Assembly: GCA_964384465.1 (NCBI GenBank)
Contig: CAYLLT010000020.1
Location: 1 to 64,000 of the forward strand
DNA from: CAYLLT01 sp964384465
GTDB taxonomy: Bacteria > Planctomycetota > Phycisphaerae > UBA1845 > PWPN01
Direction of reading: 5' to 3'
Length of the DNA: 64,000 nucleotides
The notes under the pieces are model-generated. The model did no database searches. It was not told the origin of the DNA and worked only from the letters and a program-made list of their open reading frames with translations. The translations under genes and the position numbers were made by a program. Within the stretch, counting starts at the first letter, position 1; each line of letters opens with the position of its first letter. Shown here piece after piece: positions 1 through 9,456 of the stretch.

Positions 1-106
1 CTAGCAGCCTGTGGCAGAAGTGCGGCGGAGCGCCGTGGCACGGGCATCTTGCCCGTGAAAACACGGCCTGGAAGGCCGTGCCACGATTTCTGCCACGGAC
101 TGCTAG
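1..106. repeat. Large palindromic intergenic element
   Basis: The outer arms (1-20 and 87-106) are imperfect inverted copies of CTAGCAG(T/C)C(C/T)GTGGCAGAA. Inside lie two perfect small hairpins: CACGGGCA at 39-46 with TGCCCGTG at 50-57, and ACGGCCT at 63-69 with AGGCCGT at 73-79. A GTGGCA/TGCCAC pair closes both. The element supplies the stop codon of the neighbouring minus-strand gene (TAG, 105-103). It may continue left of the window. It looks like a REP- or MITE-like unit; that label is an inference. Confidence 0.7.
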
Positions 107-3100
107 GGACAATTCGGGGCGTTCTGCCCGTTTCTGGCATTCACGGCCAGCAGATCGCCGGTGCTGATGCCCCCGTCCATATTTACATCGTAGCGCGCCG
201 TTGGCGTGACCACGGCCTGGCCGATGCGTGCTTTGACGGCGAGCAAATCACCAGTAGTCACAGTTTTATCCCCGTTGGCATCGCCGGCCAGGGCCGACAG
301 ACATCGACTGCGATCCCCGCTCAGGACCACGCCGGCGGTCGATTTCACCGCGGTCCCGATCGTCACGTTATACGTGTCCGCGTTTGGCAGCGCGGGTGAG
401 AAGTTAATGGTCACACTGGTGCTGCCGGCGTTCAGCGTTGTTGCGCTGACTTGTGCGGAGACATTGCCGTGGGTGACGCCGGTCACGGCGATCTGCCCAA
501 CGGGGACCGTCGCCGGGTCGAGCGCGCGATCAAATGTGACCCGCAATTCCTTGACGCCGCTCGTCCGCGGCTCCACGTAGCCGTTGTTGATCTGGCTGTA
601 CACTTTGCCGACACCGCTGCCGTGTGTTACCGCGATCTCCCATTTCGTGATGATCGGCGCAGGCGGGCAGCCCTGGAGGCCCGGCGGGTTGCCCGCGGGT
701 GTCGTCGGGCACAAATCGCAGGCGTCGATCACGCCGTCCGCGTCGGTGTCCGGTTCGCATTCATCGGGCACGCTGTTGAGGTTGCAATCCGCGGTGCTTC
801 CGCCGGCGATCTGGCACGTGTTGCCGGCCGCGAGTTCAACCGTGCGCCGCTGCGGGCTGTGGAAGACCAACGTGCTACCGGAGGTCAGCGTCGTCGCGTC
901 GAGGAGCCAGTATTCCGTGATCGCGTTTGAGTAGCGTTTGACCAGGAACCGGCGGGCATCGGTCGTGAACAAGCCGATGTCGACGGGTGCGCCGCTCTCA
1001 TTGATGCCCAGGTAATAGTTTGACGTGATCGATTCCCTGAACCGCATGACGGTCACGTCGGGTGTATCGATCACGGGGGTGAACGAGGCGGCCCGAGCGG
1101 TGCTGTCCGGCTCGGGTGCGTGCGGGACGAGAAGGCTGCTAAAGTGCAGCGACGTGTTCGCCGCCATCAGAAGGCTCTTCTTGTACCAGATCCGCTGTTT
1201 CATGGTGTTGAGCACGGTCACCGGATACACCCCCGCCACCCCAATCGCGTAGGTCACGTCGTCAAATTGGAAATACGCCTGGGCATCCGGCAGGAAGGTC
1301 ACCAGCAGGTCCCACGGGTGATTTTCCCACTGCATGAGATAGTACCAGCCCCACACCGGGGCCACCGGCAGCGTGGTCAGGCAGGTATTCATCCAGTTGG
1401 CGCCCGAGGGACCATAGGTGCTCACCGTCTGCCAGGCTGGGCCCACGTCGGCCGTGAACGAATCATTCGCGGTCAGCGTGTCGTGCACCCACATGAACTT
1501 GTTCTTCACGAAAAAGATGCGGCGATCGAGTGTCGCGGGGGCATACATGTATTGATTGACGCGTACCTGCGCGTAAGTGGCCAGTTGCCCATCAGCCATG
1601 ACCGGTACCGACGTTTCCATATTCGGCCACGGCCCCCCCAGTATCCCCACTTCTTGAAGCTGGAAACTGTTGTGATAGCCATGGTCGGAAACGAAATACG
1701 GCTCATTCGACAACAGCAGACTGCCGTTCGATGTCATGCAGTTGATGGCCGCAGTGTCGATATGACCGTGCCCCAGCGGGGGAGCCAGCTCAACGATCGC
1801 GTACATGTCCGCCGCGTTCCATCCGCTGCGGAGGACGAGTTTGTCGGGAATTGTCTGGGGCAGCAGGACGGCCGCATAGCCGGTGGCGGCGCGCTCCGCG
1901 TCGTCGCACCAGCGAACGGCATGCCGCGAGGTGAGTGCGCTGCTGGATGCCGGCTGGACCTCGGCAACGGTATCGTCGGCGGCCAGATAGCCGGCCATCA
2001 GATCCGACATCATCGTGAGCCGGATGTTGCCCCATTCATCCATGTTCGCGATCCGGTCGGTCGTCCATTCGAACAGCCGATGCGCCGTCCACTTGAAGCG
2101 CCCGTCGCGGTAGACCGTCGCCCATTTCTCCATCAATGAAATCCACTTGCCGGGCCCGGTATTCTGCCCGGACGTCTCGCCGTACTCGGGAAGCATACCG
2201 ATCGGCGAAGCCTGCGCAAAAAACCGCTCGACCAGGGCCTGCATCTGGGCGTCGAGATAGACTTGATCCTCACCGGTGGCGGTCAGCCAGGCATCCACCA
2301 GCGACCACCATTGAGAGTTGTAGTTGATGCTGTTCTCGAAGGCATCGCGCAAGGTCCACCAGTCATTCCAGACGGTCTGCCAGTATGCGTGGCGCGCCGC
2401 CTCCCCGGCATCGCCGGGATACAGCAAAGACAGCATCCGGCGGCTCGTTGCCGGGGCCATGGCCAGGGTGACGGCGCCGTATTCAAATGGCGACTGCCTC
2501 GATTCGAGCATGAGCAGATACTGCCGGACGAAGGCGTGATCGTCGACGGTCAGAGTGGGACTATCCTTGATCCACAGGTAAGCCTGGGTCGGCGCGATCG
2601 CGGCATCGAAACGGACCGCCTGCCCCTGGCCCGGCCCGACTGTCAGGTACGCGTTGCTGCCCCGCAGGAACTGCATGGCCATCTGGGCGTACGCCTCCTG
2701 GTGAAGCACGTGATAGAAGAACGCCTCGTACATGGCGTACTCCTGCTGATACGGTGCGTTGGGGTCGCCGGCGACCGCGTAGTTGGAGGCCGCCCGGTTC
2801 AGATAGTACTGCCGGATAAAGTCGTAATAGTCGTCGCGGGTGATGGCCCGCGGCGCCGGCAGGGGCGGCGGATTCAGCCAGCGATCAGGTGTTATTGCGG
2901 GTATTTCGGTGAGCCAGCCCACCGTCTTGATGTAGTAACCGGCGGGCGCGCTGCTGGCCTGCCCGTCATTGACGACGAAGAAGAAGGTGTCGGAGCCCTC
3001 GTACCCGGTGGTGGGCTTATAGATGACGTAGTTTCCGCCGTTTGACAGGCTGTACGGCAGCTCTGAATTCTGGATGACGTGCAGCCCCTCGGCGAGCGTC

Positions 3101-3363
3101 CCGTGGGTGGGGAGCGTCACAATGATATACGTCAACGGGTCGCCGTCAGCGTCGGTGCCCGTGAGCGTAAAGCCGGCAGCCTTGTTGACCGGTATATCGA
3201 CGCTCCGCTCGATTCCGACGGGGGGCTGGTTCTCGGCGAAGGCGGCATTCTGTCCGCCAACGACGAGGGACAGACTCACCGATGCGAGCGCCACGAGGCA
3301 TGCGATCCGCAGCGCCCGATGTGCGCTGGCTGCATCAAGACAAGTCTTTCTCGGTGATCCCAA
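103..3363 (-). CDS. Secreted heparinase/alginate-lyase-like protein with dockerin C-terminus
   Basis: A large exported protein of about 1086 residues. I prefer the TTG at 3363 because AGGGG sits 7 bases upstream and it places a hydrophobic signal peptide (ALRIACLVALASVSLSLVV, ending near AFA) at the N-terminus; the frame stays open to 3600. Order of parts: a cadherin/Ig-like segment (about 45-140, TGTDADGDPLTY), a long helical region rich in Trp and Tyr (about 160-480), then a beta-sandwich with GHGHIDTAA near residue 530, reminiscent of heparinase II/III polysaccharide lyases. A thrombospondin-3-like Asp-rich linker follows (near 875), then a bacterial Ig-like fold, and finally two dockerin type I calcium loops (GDANGDKTVTTGDLLAV and DVNMDGGISTGDLLAV). 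A role in extracellular polysaccharide degradation is inferred; the exact family is uncertain. Confidence 0.72.
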   Translation of the reverse strand: MGSPRKTCLDAASAHRALRIACLVALASVSLSLVVGGQNAAFAENQPPVGIERSVDIPVNKAAGFTLTGTDADGDPLTYIIVTLPTHGTLAEGLHVIQNSELPYSLSNGGNYVIYKPTTGYEGSDTFFFVVNDGQASSAPAGYYIKTVGWLTEIPAITPDRWLNPPPLPAPRAITRDDYYDFIRQYYLNRAASNYAVAGDPNAPYQQEYAMYEAFFYHVLHQEAYAQMAMQFLRGSNAYLTVGPGQGQAVRFDAAIAPTQAYLWIKDSPTLTVDDHAFVRQYLLMLESRQSPFEYGAVTLAMAPATSRRMLSLLYPGDAGEAARHAYWQTVWNDWWTLRDAFENSINYNSQWWSLVDAWLTATGEDQVYLDAQMQALVERFFAQASPIGMLPEYGETSGQNTGPGKWISLMEKWATVYRDGRFKWTAHRLFEWTTDRIANMDEWGNIRLTMMSDLMAGYLAADDTVAEVQPASSSALTSRHAVRWCDDAERAATGYAAVLLPQTIPDKLVLRSGWNAADMYAIVELAPPLGHGHIDTAAINCMTSNGSLLLSNEPYFVSDHGYHNSFQLQEVGILGGPWPNMETSVPVMADGQLATYAQVRVNQYMYAPATLDRRIFFVKNKFMWVHDTLTANDSFTADVGPAWQTVSTYGPSGANWMNTCLTTLPVAPVWGWYYLMQWENHPWDLLVTFLPDAQAYFQFDDVTYAIGVAGVYPVTVLNTMKQRIWYKKSLLMAANTSLHFSSLLVPHAPEPDSTARAASFTPVIDTPDVTVMRFRESITSNYYLGINESGAPVDIGLFTTDARRFLVKRYSNAITEYWLLDATTLTSGSTLVFHSPQRRTVELAAGNTCQIAGGSTADCNLNSVPDECEPDTDADGVIDACDLCPTTPAGNPPGLQGCPPAPIITKWEIAVTHGSGVGKVYSQINNGYVEPRTSGVKELRVTFDRALDPATVPVGQIAVTGVTHGNVSAQVSATTLNAGSTSVTINFSPALPNADTYNVTIGTAVKSTAGVVLSGDRSRCLSALAGDANGDKTVTTGDLLAVKARIGQAVVTPTARYDVNMDGGISTGDLLAVNARNGQNAPNCP

Positions 3364-3634
3364 TGATTTACCCCTGTGGAAGGTCGGACCGAGGAAGGAG
3401 CTTCTTTCGGAGGATAAGTCTACCGCATCTTGCCGTGCATGCAAGCGAAAAAATCCGCGAACATTAAGGAATTTGATGATGGAGTCGGCGTCCGGCTGTT
3501 CAGCATCGCTGCAAAACGCGGTTTTCGATGGTCTGAAGCAGCAGAGGCAGGGAAATGGCTCAGCGGTCTTGGCAAATGACGCGCTGCGGAACAGGTCCAT
3601 GCCTGGTTATATAATCAGCAGCATCGGGAGTTCT

Positions 3635-3698
3635 GTAGGGTCCGCTCCGCGGACCTTCAGATTTGATTTGATCTCCAGGCCCGCACAGCGGACCCTAC
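3635..3698. repeat. Intergenic inverted repeat, 11-bp arms
   Basis: GTAGGGTCCGC (635-645 of this kilobase) and GCGGACCCTAC (688-698) are perfect inverted copies, with a further TCCGC/GCGGA palindrome beside the left arm. It lies between two convergently spaced minus-strand secreted-protein genes. No T-run follows on either strand, so it is not a typical intrinsic terminator. Confidence 0.6.
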
Positions 3699-3700
3699 GC

Positions 3701-3737
3701 ACTGAACCCTGACCCCTAAACCCTGAACCCTCAACCC
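3701..3737. repeat. Low-complexity CCCTGAACCCTGACCCC-type repeat
   Basis: Degenerate tandem copies of CTGAACCCT/CTGACCCCT fill the gap just past the stop codon of the downstream beta-propeller gene. It belongs to the group of simple repeats that recur through this window. Confidence 0.55.
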
Positions 3738-3739
3738 CG

Positions 3740-5581
3740 TCACGGCGCCGGGTTCAGCAGCAGCAGACCATTCACCGAGTTCGCCGGGTTGTTGCGGGCG
3801 ATGATCTCGTCCGTCGAACTGACCGTGCTGCTCTTGTCATAGTCGTATCTGGCATCCGGCGCATTCGCCGCGGCATACGTGGAGTTCGTCGCCACCGGCA
3901 CCCGCCTCAAACTGTTGTGCGGGTGATTGCGGGCGTCGGTCTCATCGGTTACGGTGACGATCGCCTGCGTCCCGTTCGGTGTCAGGCCCTCACCGATCGC
4001 CAGCCCGAAGTAAAAGACGCTATCGTCCGTCAGGTCGAGCTGGCCCCCGCTGGCATTCGATTTGACCACCACCCGCAGCCATCGCGTGTTCGGAATGGCG
4101 TTATCCGCCCAGATGATCCTGACACGATCCGACCCGCCGCTCCCGCCGCCGGGCGTCACGTCGATGCTGAGCGGGGCCGCCGCCGCGGCATACGATCCAA
4201 GGTTCGCGCTGTTGCCGACCTTGAAATCGAAGTTGGACGCCGAAAGCGCGCCCCCCGGCAGCGGTCCGCACGCCCCCGACATCACATCGATCATCAACCC
4301 GTTGATGCCCCGGCTGTAACTGATGTAATGACTCGTCTCCGCGGTCTGACCGGGATCTAGCGCGGACTTGTCGGTCGCGAGCGCGGTGTTGTCGTTGCAG
4401 GGGTTCGCCCCGGTCAGCGTGGTGCAGGCCTTCGAGTCTGAGTCGTAGAACGAATTGTTGTAAAAGATGTGCCGGGCGACAATCGATCGCGTGTTCAAAC
4501 GCGAGATGCGAAAGAGCCGGCCGTCCGCCTGCGTGAACGGGCCGAAGGTCATGACCACGAGGTGGCCGTAGGGATCGACCTCAACGTCGAGCGGGTTGAG
4601 GAATCCGCGGGCGAAGACCGTCGCCTGGCCGGTCGGTTGATCGGCATCACTGAGATCCGGGACCACGCGGACCACGTCCATGCCGACGCCGTTCGGGTCA
4701 TCGAGTTCATAATCGAACCGGGCGATGAACAGGTTGCCTTCGTAGCCGCTGCCCCAGCACCCGCCCGCCGGATAGAAGTCCAGTCCATCGGCCGAGGTCC
4801 CCAGCCCGAGCTCCAGCACGGGCGGAACGGCATCGGGAGGCGCGCTTTCCTGTGGAAACCCGTGGTGCCCTCCCGGGACCACCCGGTGCAACTTCTCCGG
4901 CCGGAGCGGCGTATCCTGCCCGTTGTCCCCGACCCACACGCGGTGCTGCGCATCCACACCGATCCCGAAGGGATTGCGGAATCCGTATGCGTATACGCTC
5001 GGCAGGTTGTTCGAGGCGTTGAAATCGACCTGGAGCAGATCGACCCGCAGCACGGTCGCGGCCGGAATCGGCTGCGTGTTGTCCGCCTCACCGTCGTCGG
5101 TGCGCGAGCCCTGGCCGACGTAGAGAATGTGGCCGTCGATCGCAAGCTGATCGTTGTGGTGGCCGGCGTTGGGAAGCTGGGTGACAAATCGCTGCTGCGT
5201 TTCGTAGATGCCGTCGTGGTCAGAATCGAGCAGCCGCGCCAGGAAGCCGGTATCGTACGCGGACTCGTTGGAAGAGGCATAGAAATCACCGTTCTCGTCG
5301 AAGGCGATTCCGAGCAGGTTGCCCCCCACGTTTGAGGCCACGACCGTGCCCGATCCCTGCACACCATCGGGCCCGTAGTCGAACGCGAAAATGGTTCCGG
5401 TTCGGGTGGCCACGTACAGCCGGCCATCAGGCCCGAAGGTGATCTGCGTGGGCCACGGCAGGCCGGTGGCCTCCTGCGTTAATACGAAACCCGCTTCAAG
5501 AACTACGGGCTCCCCCCGCGCTGCCAACGTACAGGTCAACGACATCGTCCCGATAAAAAGCCCTGCCAATGACCGCGACAT
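3740..5581 (-). CDS. Secreted sugar-dehydrogenase-like beta-propeller protein
   Basis: About 613 residues. The start at 5581 is supported by AGGAGAG 8 bases upstream and gives a good signal peptide (MSRSLAGLFIGTMSLTCTLA). The N-terminal 330 residues show beta-propeller blades such as FGPDGRLYVATRTGTIFAF, GHILYVGQGSR, GFRNPFGIGVD and NPLDVEVDPYGHLVV, the pattern of the PQQ-dependent glucose/sorbosone dehydrogenase and NHL-like families. The C-terminal 90 residues (TVTDETDARNHPHNSLRRV, then YDYDKSSTVSSTDEIIARN) resemble planctomycete dockerin-like tails. Substrate unknown. It sits in a row of exported proteins on the same strand but is separated from each by more than 200 bases, so it is probably transcribed alone. 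Confidence 0.75.
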   Translation of the reverse strand: MSRSLAGLFIGTMSLTCTLAARGEPVVLEAGFVLTQEATGLPWPTQITFGPDGRLYVATRTGTIFAFDYGPDGVQGSGTVVASNVGGNLLGIAFDENGDFYASSNESAYDTGFLARLLDSDHDGIYETQQRFVTQLPNAGHHNDQLAIDGHILYVGQGSRTDDGEADNTQPIPAATVLRVDLLQVDFNASNNLPSVYAYGFRNPFGIGVDAQHRVWVGDNGQDTPLRPEKLHRVVPGGHHGFPQESAPPDAVPPVLELGLGTSADGLDFYPAGGCWGSGYEGNLFIARFDYELDDPNGVGMDVVRVVPDLSDADQPTGQATVFARGFLNPLDVEVDPYGHLVVMTFGPFTQADGRLFRISRLNTRSIVARHIFYNNSFYDSDSKACTTLTGANPCNDNTALATDKSALDPGQTAETSHYISYSRGINGLMIDVMSGACGPLPGGALSASNFDFKVGNSANLGSYAAAAAPLSIDVTPGGGSGGSDRVRIIWADNAIPNTRWLRVVVKSNASGGQLDLTDDSVFYFGLAIGEGLTPNGTQAIVTVTDETDARNHPHNSLRRVPVATNSTYAAANAPDARYDYDKSSTVSSTDEIIARNNPANSVNGLLLLNPAP

Positions 5582-5775
5582 TCGATCTCTCCTTCGTTTC
5601 CAGTGGACCATGCAATCGATTCCGTACTCATACCGTCTGACATAACTCCGTGGTGGGACCGGTATCCCGCCGGTCTCCGCAGCGTTCTGTCAACCCCCCA
5701 CTTCCTCTTCGCCAGTGGATGACGCTTCCTGACACGCATTCCGGCGGCTTCTGTGTCTTTTTTCCACCGCATCCG

Positions 5776-5797
5776 ACGGGCCTCCCCCAAGGCCCGT
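5776..5797. repeat. Small intergenic hairpin
   Basis: ACGGGCC, an 8-base loop, then GGCCCGT. It lies in the 265-base gap between two secreted-protein genes, which also holds an imperfect GGGACCGG...CCGGT hairpin near 5655-5672. No gene seen there. Confidence 0.5.
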
Positions 5798-5846
5798 GTG
5801 GTCTGGAGTCAGTGAGGCGAAGCGCGGTTCACAGCGCGTGCGCGAT

Positions 5847-8800
5847 TCAGTCTGCGCAGTGGGGATCGTAGTTGCCCGCACCGCTGTAGCAGCGCTGAAA
5901 CGCGCCGTAATCATCAAGGTCGCCGTCGCCGTCGTTGTCCACGTCGCACGCGGCGAACTGCGCGGCTGTGCATCCCGTGGCCGGCGGGCCGAAGATCGTC
6001 GGGCCCGTCACACATAGTTTGAATTGATCGTAATCGTCCTCATCCACGCGGCCGTTCAGATCGAAATCGAACCGCAGCGGCGGACAGCCGGAAAGACCGG
6101 GCGGATTACCCGCCGGCGTAGTAGGGCAGAGATCAATGCAGTCGGCTATGCCGTCACCGTCCGCGTCATCAGGACACGGAACAATCATTTCCCTCGTCTG
6201 ATAAGGCACACCTTCTGTTGATTGCATGACCGCGTAAACGACGTCGCCGGGACTCAGTGCGAGGTTGTTAAAGATCACCGAGTTATTCCCGTTCGGAACC
6301 ACCGGCGGCCCGAGCTGTGCCCCGTTCTTGTACAACGTCACGTTGGCCGCATCAGCGTCCACGCCGGAGACGGTGACCGATGTCGCCCCCGCGGAGAGCG
6401 GACCCAGCAGCGGCGCGGCCACATCGACGCGCTGAAGCTGAAAATCGTCAACATAGATGGCGTAATCGGGCTCATCGTCCGGCATATCCCGCATCACGAG
6501 AAACATCCCGATGTCCTGTGTCGTCGGCGGTAGTCGCACCGGGCAGGCGACGGTTATCCATTCACCGCTGATCGGGTGAATCTCCACCAGCCCGCGTCCA
6601 ACGACAAAGACGCCCGCCAGCGAGATGTTTGTTCTGGCCGGCGCCTGGATGTAAACCGTGCCCCGGGTGGGCGGCGTGTCGGCATAGACCCGAACGAACA
6701 GAATGTAATCGGCTGTCGTGGCATACGATAAGTTCGAGACGCTTTGATAAATGTACGATTCCGATCCGCTCGCACCGGCGATCTTGACCACTTTCCCCTG
6801 GTTCGAGCCGGAAGCCGGGTCGTCCACGACCGAGAAGGGATTCGATACGCCGTCGGCGACGCTTGTGCGCCAGTGATCGTTCAGGCTGGTATTGCTGAAG
6901 CCAGGGTCCGCGTTGAGCGGAGTCATGGCCGGCGCCTGGCATAGATGATTCCACACGCTTTTGGAGATGCTCAATTCCGTCACCAGATCCGGATAAGCGG
7001 CCGGATCAATACTGTTTATCGTGCTGGTCACGGCCGCATCGTCCTTCATCGCCAGCAGCCGGAACATCAGATCACGGTCCCACCATTTGCCCATGAGGTC
7101 GAACAGGTAGTGCTTGGGAATTCCGCCCGCGACGCCCATGATGTGATCGTTTCCGTGTGTATTGTCCAACGGCCACGGTTTGACCCAATCCATCCGATCC
7201 TGCTCGGCAACGATGCTGTCTTGCAACACGCCGGCGGCTTCCACGACCTGGCCGGCCAACGCTTCCGTATGCGCCAGGGTCGCTGCGCGACGCGCCTGTC
7301 CGGTGATGGCCCAGTAGCCGTATTGCGCGCGCATCAACCAGGCCCGGTTCTTCTGGTGTGTCGTAGCTGAACTGCCGGGGGCCGTCGCTGCCGCCACGCA
7401 ATCGTCGAGCGTTTGAGCGCTGTGCTCCAGTAGCTGCGCAACAGTCGGGTGGTCGAGGTACTCGGTCGCAATCACACTTACGAATGAACCTCTGGCGTAT
7501 CTGAGATAATTCAAACTCCTGGCGCCGGCGCCATCAACCCCGGACCAGAAATCGTCCCAATCCGTGTAGAATTCGACCAGGTGGGAGGCCGCCTCAGGCC
7601 CGACGGCGGCCGTGCACCAATCGGTCAGGAGGCCGGGACCGTTCTGGTCGTCGAAGATCTTCAGGTCCGGCTTCCAGAGCAGTTTGAAGTAGGCATAGAA
7701 CTTGAACGCCTCGCCCCAGTTGGGGTAGTGCTCGGATCGACTATGCCGCACGCCGGCGTTGTAGTCCGACTGGAGATAACGCGAAATCTCCGACAGGTGC
7801 GGCACCGGCGCCAGAGCGCTGGCGAGATAGTCATACGCTCCGAGGTCGCCCGAGGTCACGTTCGCCCAGCGCCCAAGCAGCGCTTCGTATCGGGCGCGCT
7901 GACCGACACCCGCGCGATCATCCACCAGCTTGAGACGCTCGAACGCGAAGAATGGGATCACGTGGTCATCCACCATGGGACCGAGTGGCCCGAACCCCGC
8001 TCTCCCGTCTCGTGTGTCACGGTCCGGCGGATCGAATGTCTCGTCATAGGCCAAAGCCCCCAGATACTTGTTATTGCCATATCCGGAATAGGAAGGGCCG
8101 CGCAGCAGCGCGACGGCTTCATTGGCCCATTGGAAGTAACTCCAGGACATGTCTCGAAGGCCGATGCTGTTGAAGGCGACCCGGGTCGTACAATCAGCCG
8201 GCGGATTGGTCGTGCAACCTTCAGCCACCGGTTCGCGGGCGAAAGACGCGACGCTGGTGTCGCGCTTTGTCGCCGGCCCGGTATCCTCAAGTCCGATCGG
8301 GAAGCTGGCGGCTTCTTGATTATCGTCGAAATACATCTTCAGGCGATCCGCCGCAGCAGCAGCCAGTGCACTCGCGGAGAAGTTGGGAAACCAGTCCGTC
8401 TGGTAATCGTAGACGGGGATCAATTGATCGGGGTAGAACTCAGGATGCGAACCGCCGTAAATGCTCGGCGGGAACAGACGGTGTGTATTGTGCGACGGAT
8501 CGACCCGCGAGTTTCCGCGCAACTTCCGCGTCCACTGTCGTTGGGTGGAGATCACCCCGTTGCTCGAAAACCCGTAGCCGCTCCCGGCGCGGGTCAGATA
8601 CGCCGGGCTCTCGCGCACCTCCGTCTGCGGGATCGTCAAAATGGTATGTACCGGGACATGATCGCCGCGGACGAGATACTTCCCCGCGCCATCCGCCGGA
8701 GCATCAACCGGCGCCGGCTCGATCTGCGCCAGTTCCGCGGACGTGAAATGTGAATCGGGCATCACCCACCTGACGCCCAGGTGGCGCTCCAGGAACTCAT

Positions 8801-9413
8801 ACGTTCCGTTTTCCGTCCCTTCCTCTGTCGGCCCGGCGATCACGTGGTTCGCGTCATCGAGACCCTTCAGAACGTACCCTTCATCATCGAGATCGATGAG
8901 GCTGATGGCGGTCATGCCGCACTGCGACTGGCCCAGATGAACGTTGATCCCTGAGGCCAGGCAACTCGTATCGATGTCCACGGTCGCGTTCGGCAGGCTC
9001 TCGGACAGGTACGTCTTAAGCATCTCGGCGGTGGCTTCTCGCTGTAGCTTGCCCTTGAGGTGATAGATGTAGATACCCGCCCCGCCGGGAATCGCATCGG
9101 GACTCCTGATGATGGATTCCAACCTGATGGAACTATCAGAGAGTCTCTCTTCGATTCTATACGCCCTGAGCAGGCCTGGATTGAGATCTTCGAGATAGTA
9201 ACCCTTCGCCTCTGTCACCAGGAAGGTGTCGCCGGGTACGAAGGTGTAGCCCTGGAATGCATTCGCGTTTCCGGTCAAGACGCGGTTGCCGGGCTCGAAA
9301 GAAGCATCCGTGACCGCGGTGCGAGAGGGGATCACAATCCGGATCGCACTGTGCGCCCAATCCGTCACGTTGACCGATGGGTTCAACGTAACCAGCAATA
9401 ACCAGAATACCAA
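5847..9413 (-). CDS. Secreted DUF4838-like protein with EF-hand C-terminus
   Basis: About 1188 residues from a TTG start preceded by AAGGAATAGG; a short hydrophobic N-terminus (MVFWLLLVTL) suggests export. Residues about 200-600 carry blocks I associate with DUF4838 (a family related to GH67/GH20-like glycosidases): DPSHNTHRLFPPSIYG, HPEFYP, and RHSRSEHYPNWGEAFKFY. A carbohydrate-binding-like beta-sandwich follows (about 870-1020). The tail holds an Asp-rich stretch (DADGDGIADCIDLCP), the linker CPTTPAGNPPGLSGCPP and two EF-hand-like loops (DFDLNGRVDEDDYDQF, DVDNDGDGDLDDYGAF). That tail is nearly identical to the one on the neighbouring subtilisin. Probably acts on or binds polysaccharide outside the cell; the catalytic reaction is not known. 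Confidence 0.7.
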   Translation of the reverse strand: MVFWLLLVTLNPSVNVTDWAHSAIRIVIPSRTAVTDASFEPGNRVLTGNANAFQGYTFVPGDTFLVTEAKGYYLEDLNPGLLRAYRIEERLSDSSIRLESIIRSPDAIPGGAGIYIYHLKGKLQREATAEMLKTYLSESLPNATVDIDTSCLASGINVHLGQSQCGMTAISLIDLDDEGYVLKGLDDANHVIAGPTEEGTENGTYEFLERHLGVRWVMPDSHFTSAELAQIEPAPVDAPADGAGKYLVRGDHVPVHTILTIPQTEVRESPAYLTRAGSGYGFSSNGVISTQRQWTRKLRGNSRVDPSHNTHRLFPPSIYGGSHPEFYPDQLIPVYDYQTDWFPNFSASALAAAAADRLKMYFDDNQEAASFPIGLEDTGPATKRDTSVASFAREPVAEGCTTNPPADCTTRVAFNSIGLRDMSWSYFQWANEAVALLRGPSYSGYGNNKYLGALAYDETFDPPDRDTRDGRAGFGPLGPMVDDHVIPFFAFERLKLVDDRAGVGQRARYEALLGRWANVTSGDLGAYDYLASALAPVPHLSEISRYLQSDYNAGVRHSRSEHYPNWGEAFKFYAYFKLLWKPDLKIFDDQNGPGLLTDWCTAAVGPEAASHLVEFYTDWDDFWSGVDGAGARSLNYLRYARGSFVSVIATEYLDHPTVAQLLEHSAQTLDDCVAAATAPGSSATTHQKNRAWLMRAQYGYWAITGQARRAATLAHTEALAGQVVEAAGVLQDSIVAEQDRMDWVKPWPLDNTHGNDHIMGVAGGIPKHYLFDLMGKWWDRDLMFRLLAMKDDAAVTSTINSIDPAAYPDLVTELSISKSVWNHLCQAPAMTPLNADPGFSNTSLNDHWRTSVADGVSNPFSVVDDPASGSNQGKVVKIAGASGSESYIYQSVSNLSYATTADYILFVRVYADTPPTRGTVYIQAPARTNISLAGVFVVGRGLVEIHPISGEWITVACPVRLPPTTQDIGMFLVMRDMPDDEPDYAIYVDDFQLQRVDVAAPLLGPLSAGATSVTVSGVDADAANVTLYKNGAQLGPPVVPNGNNSVIFNNLALSPGDVVYAVMQSTEGVPYQTREMIVPCPDDADGDGIADCIDLCPTTPAGNPPGLSGCPPLRFDFDLNGRVDEDDYDQFKLCVTGPTIFGPPATGCTAAQFAACDVDNDGDGDLDDYGAFQRCYSGAGNYDPHCAD

Positions 9414-9456
9414 GGGATAATTACCTATTCCTTGTCACGGATCAAAAAATCGCGGA

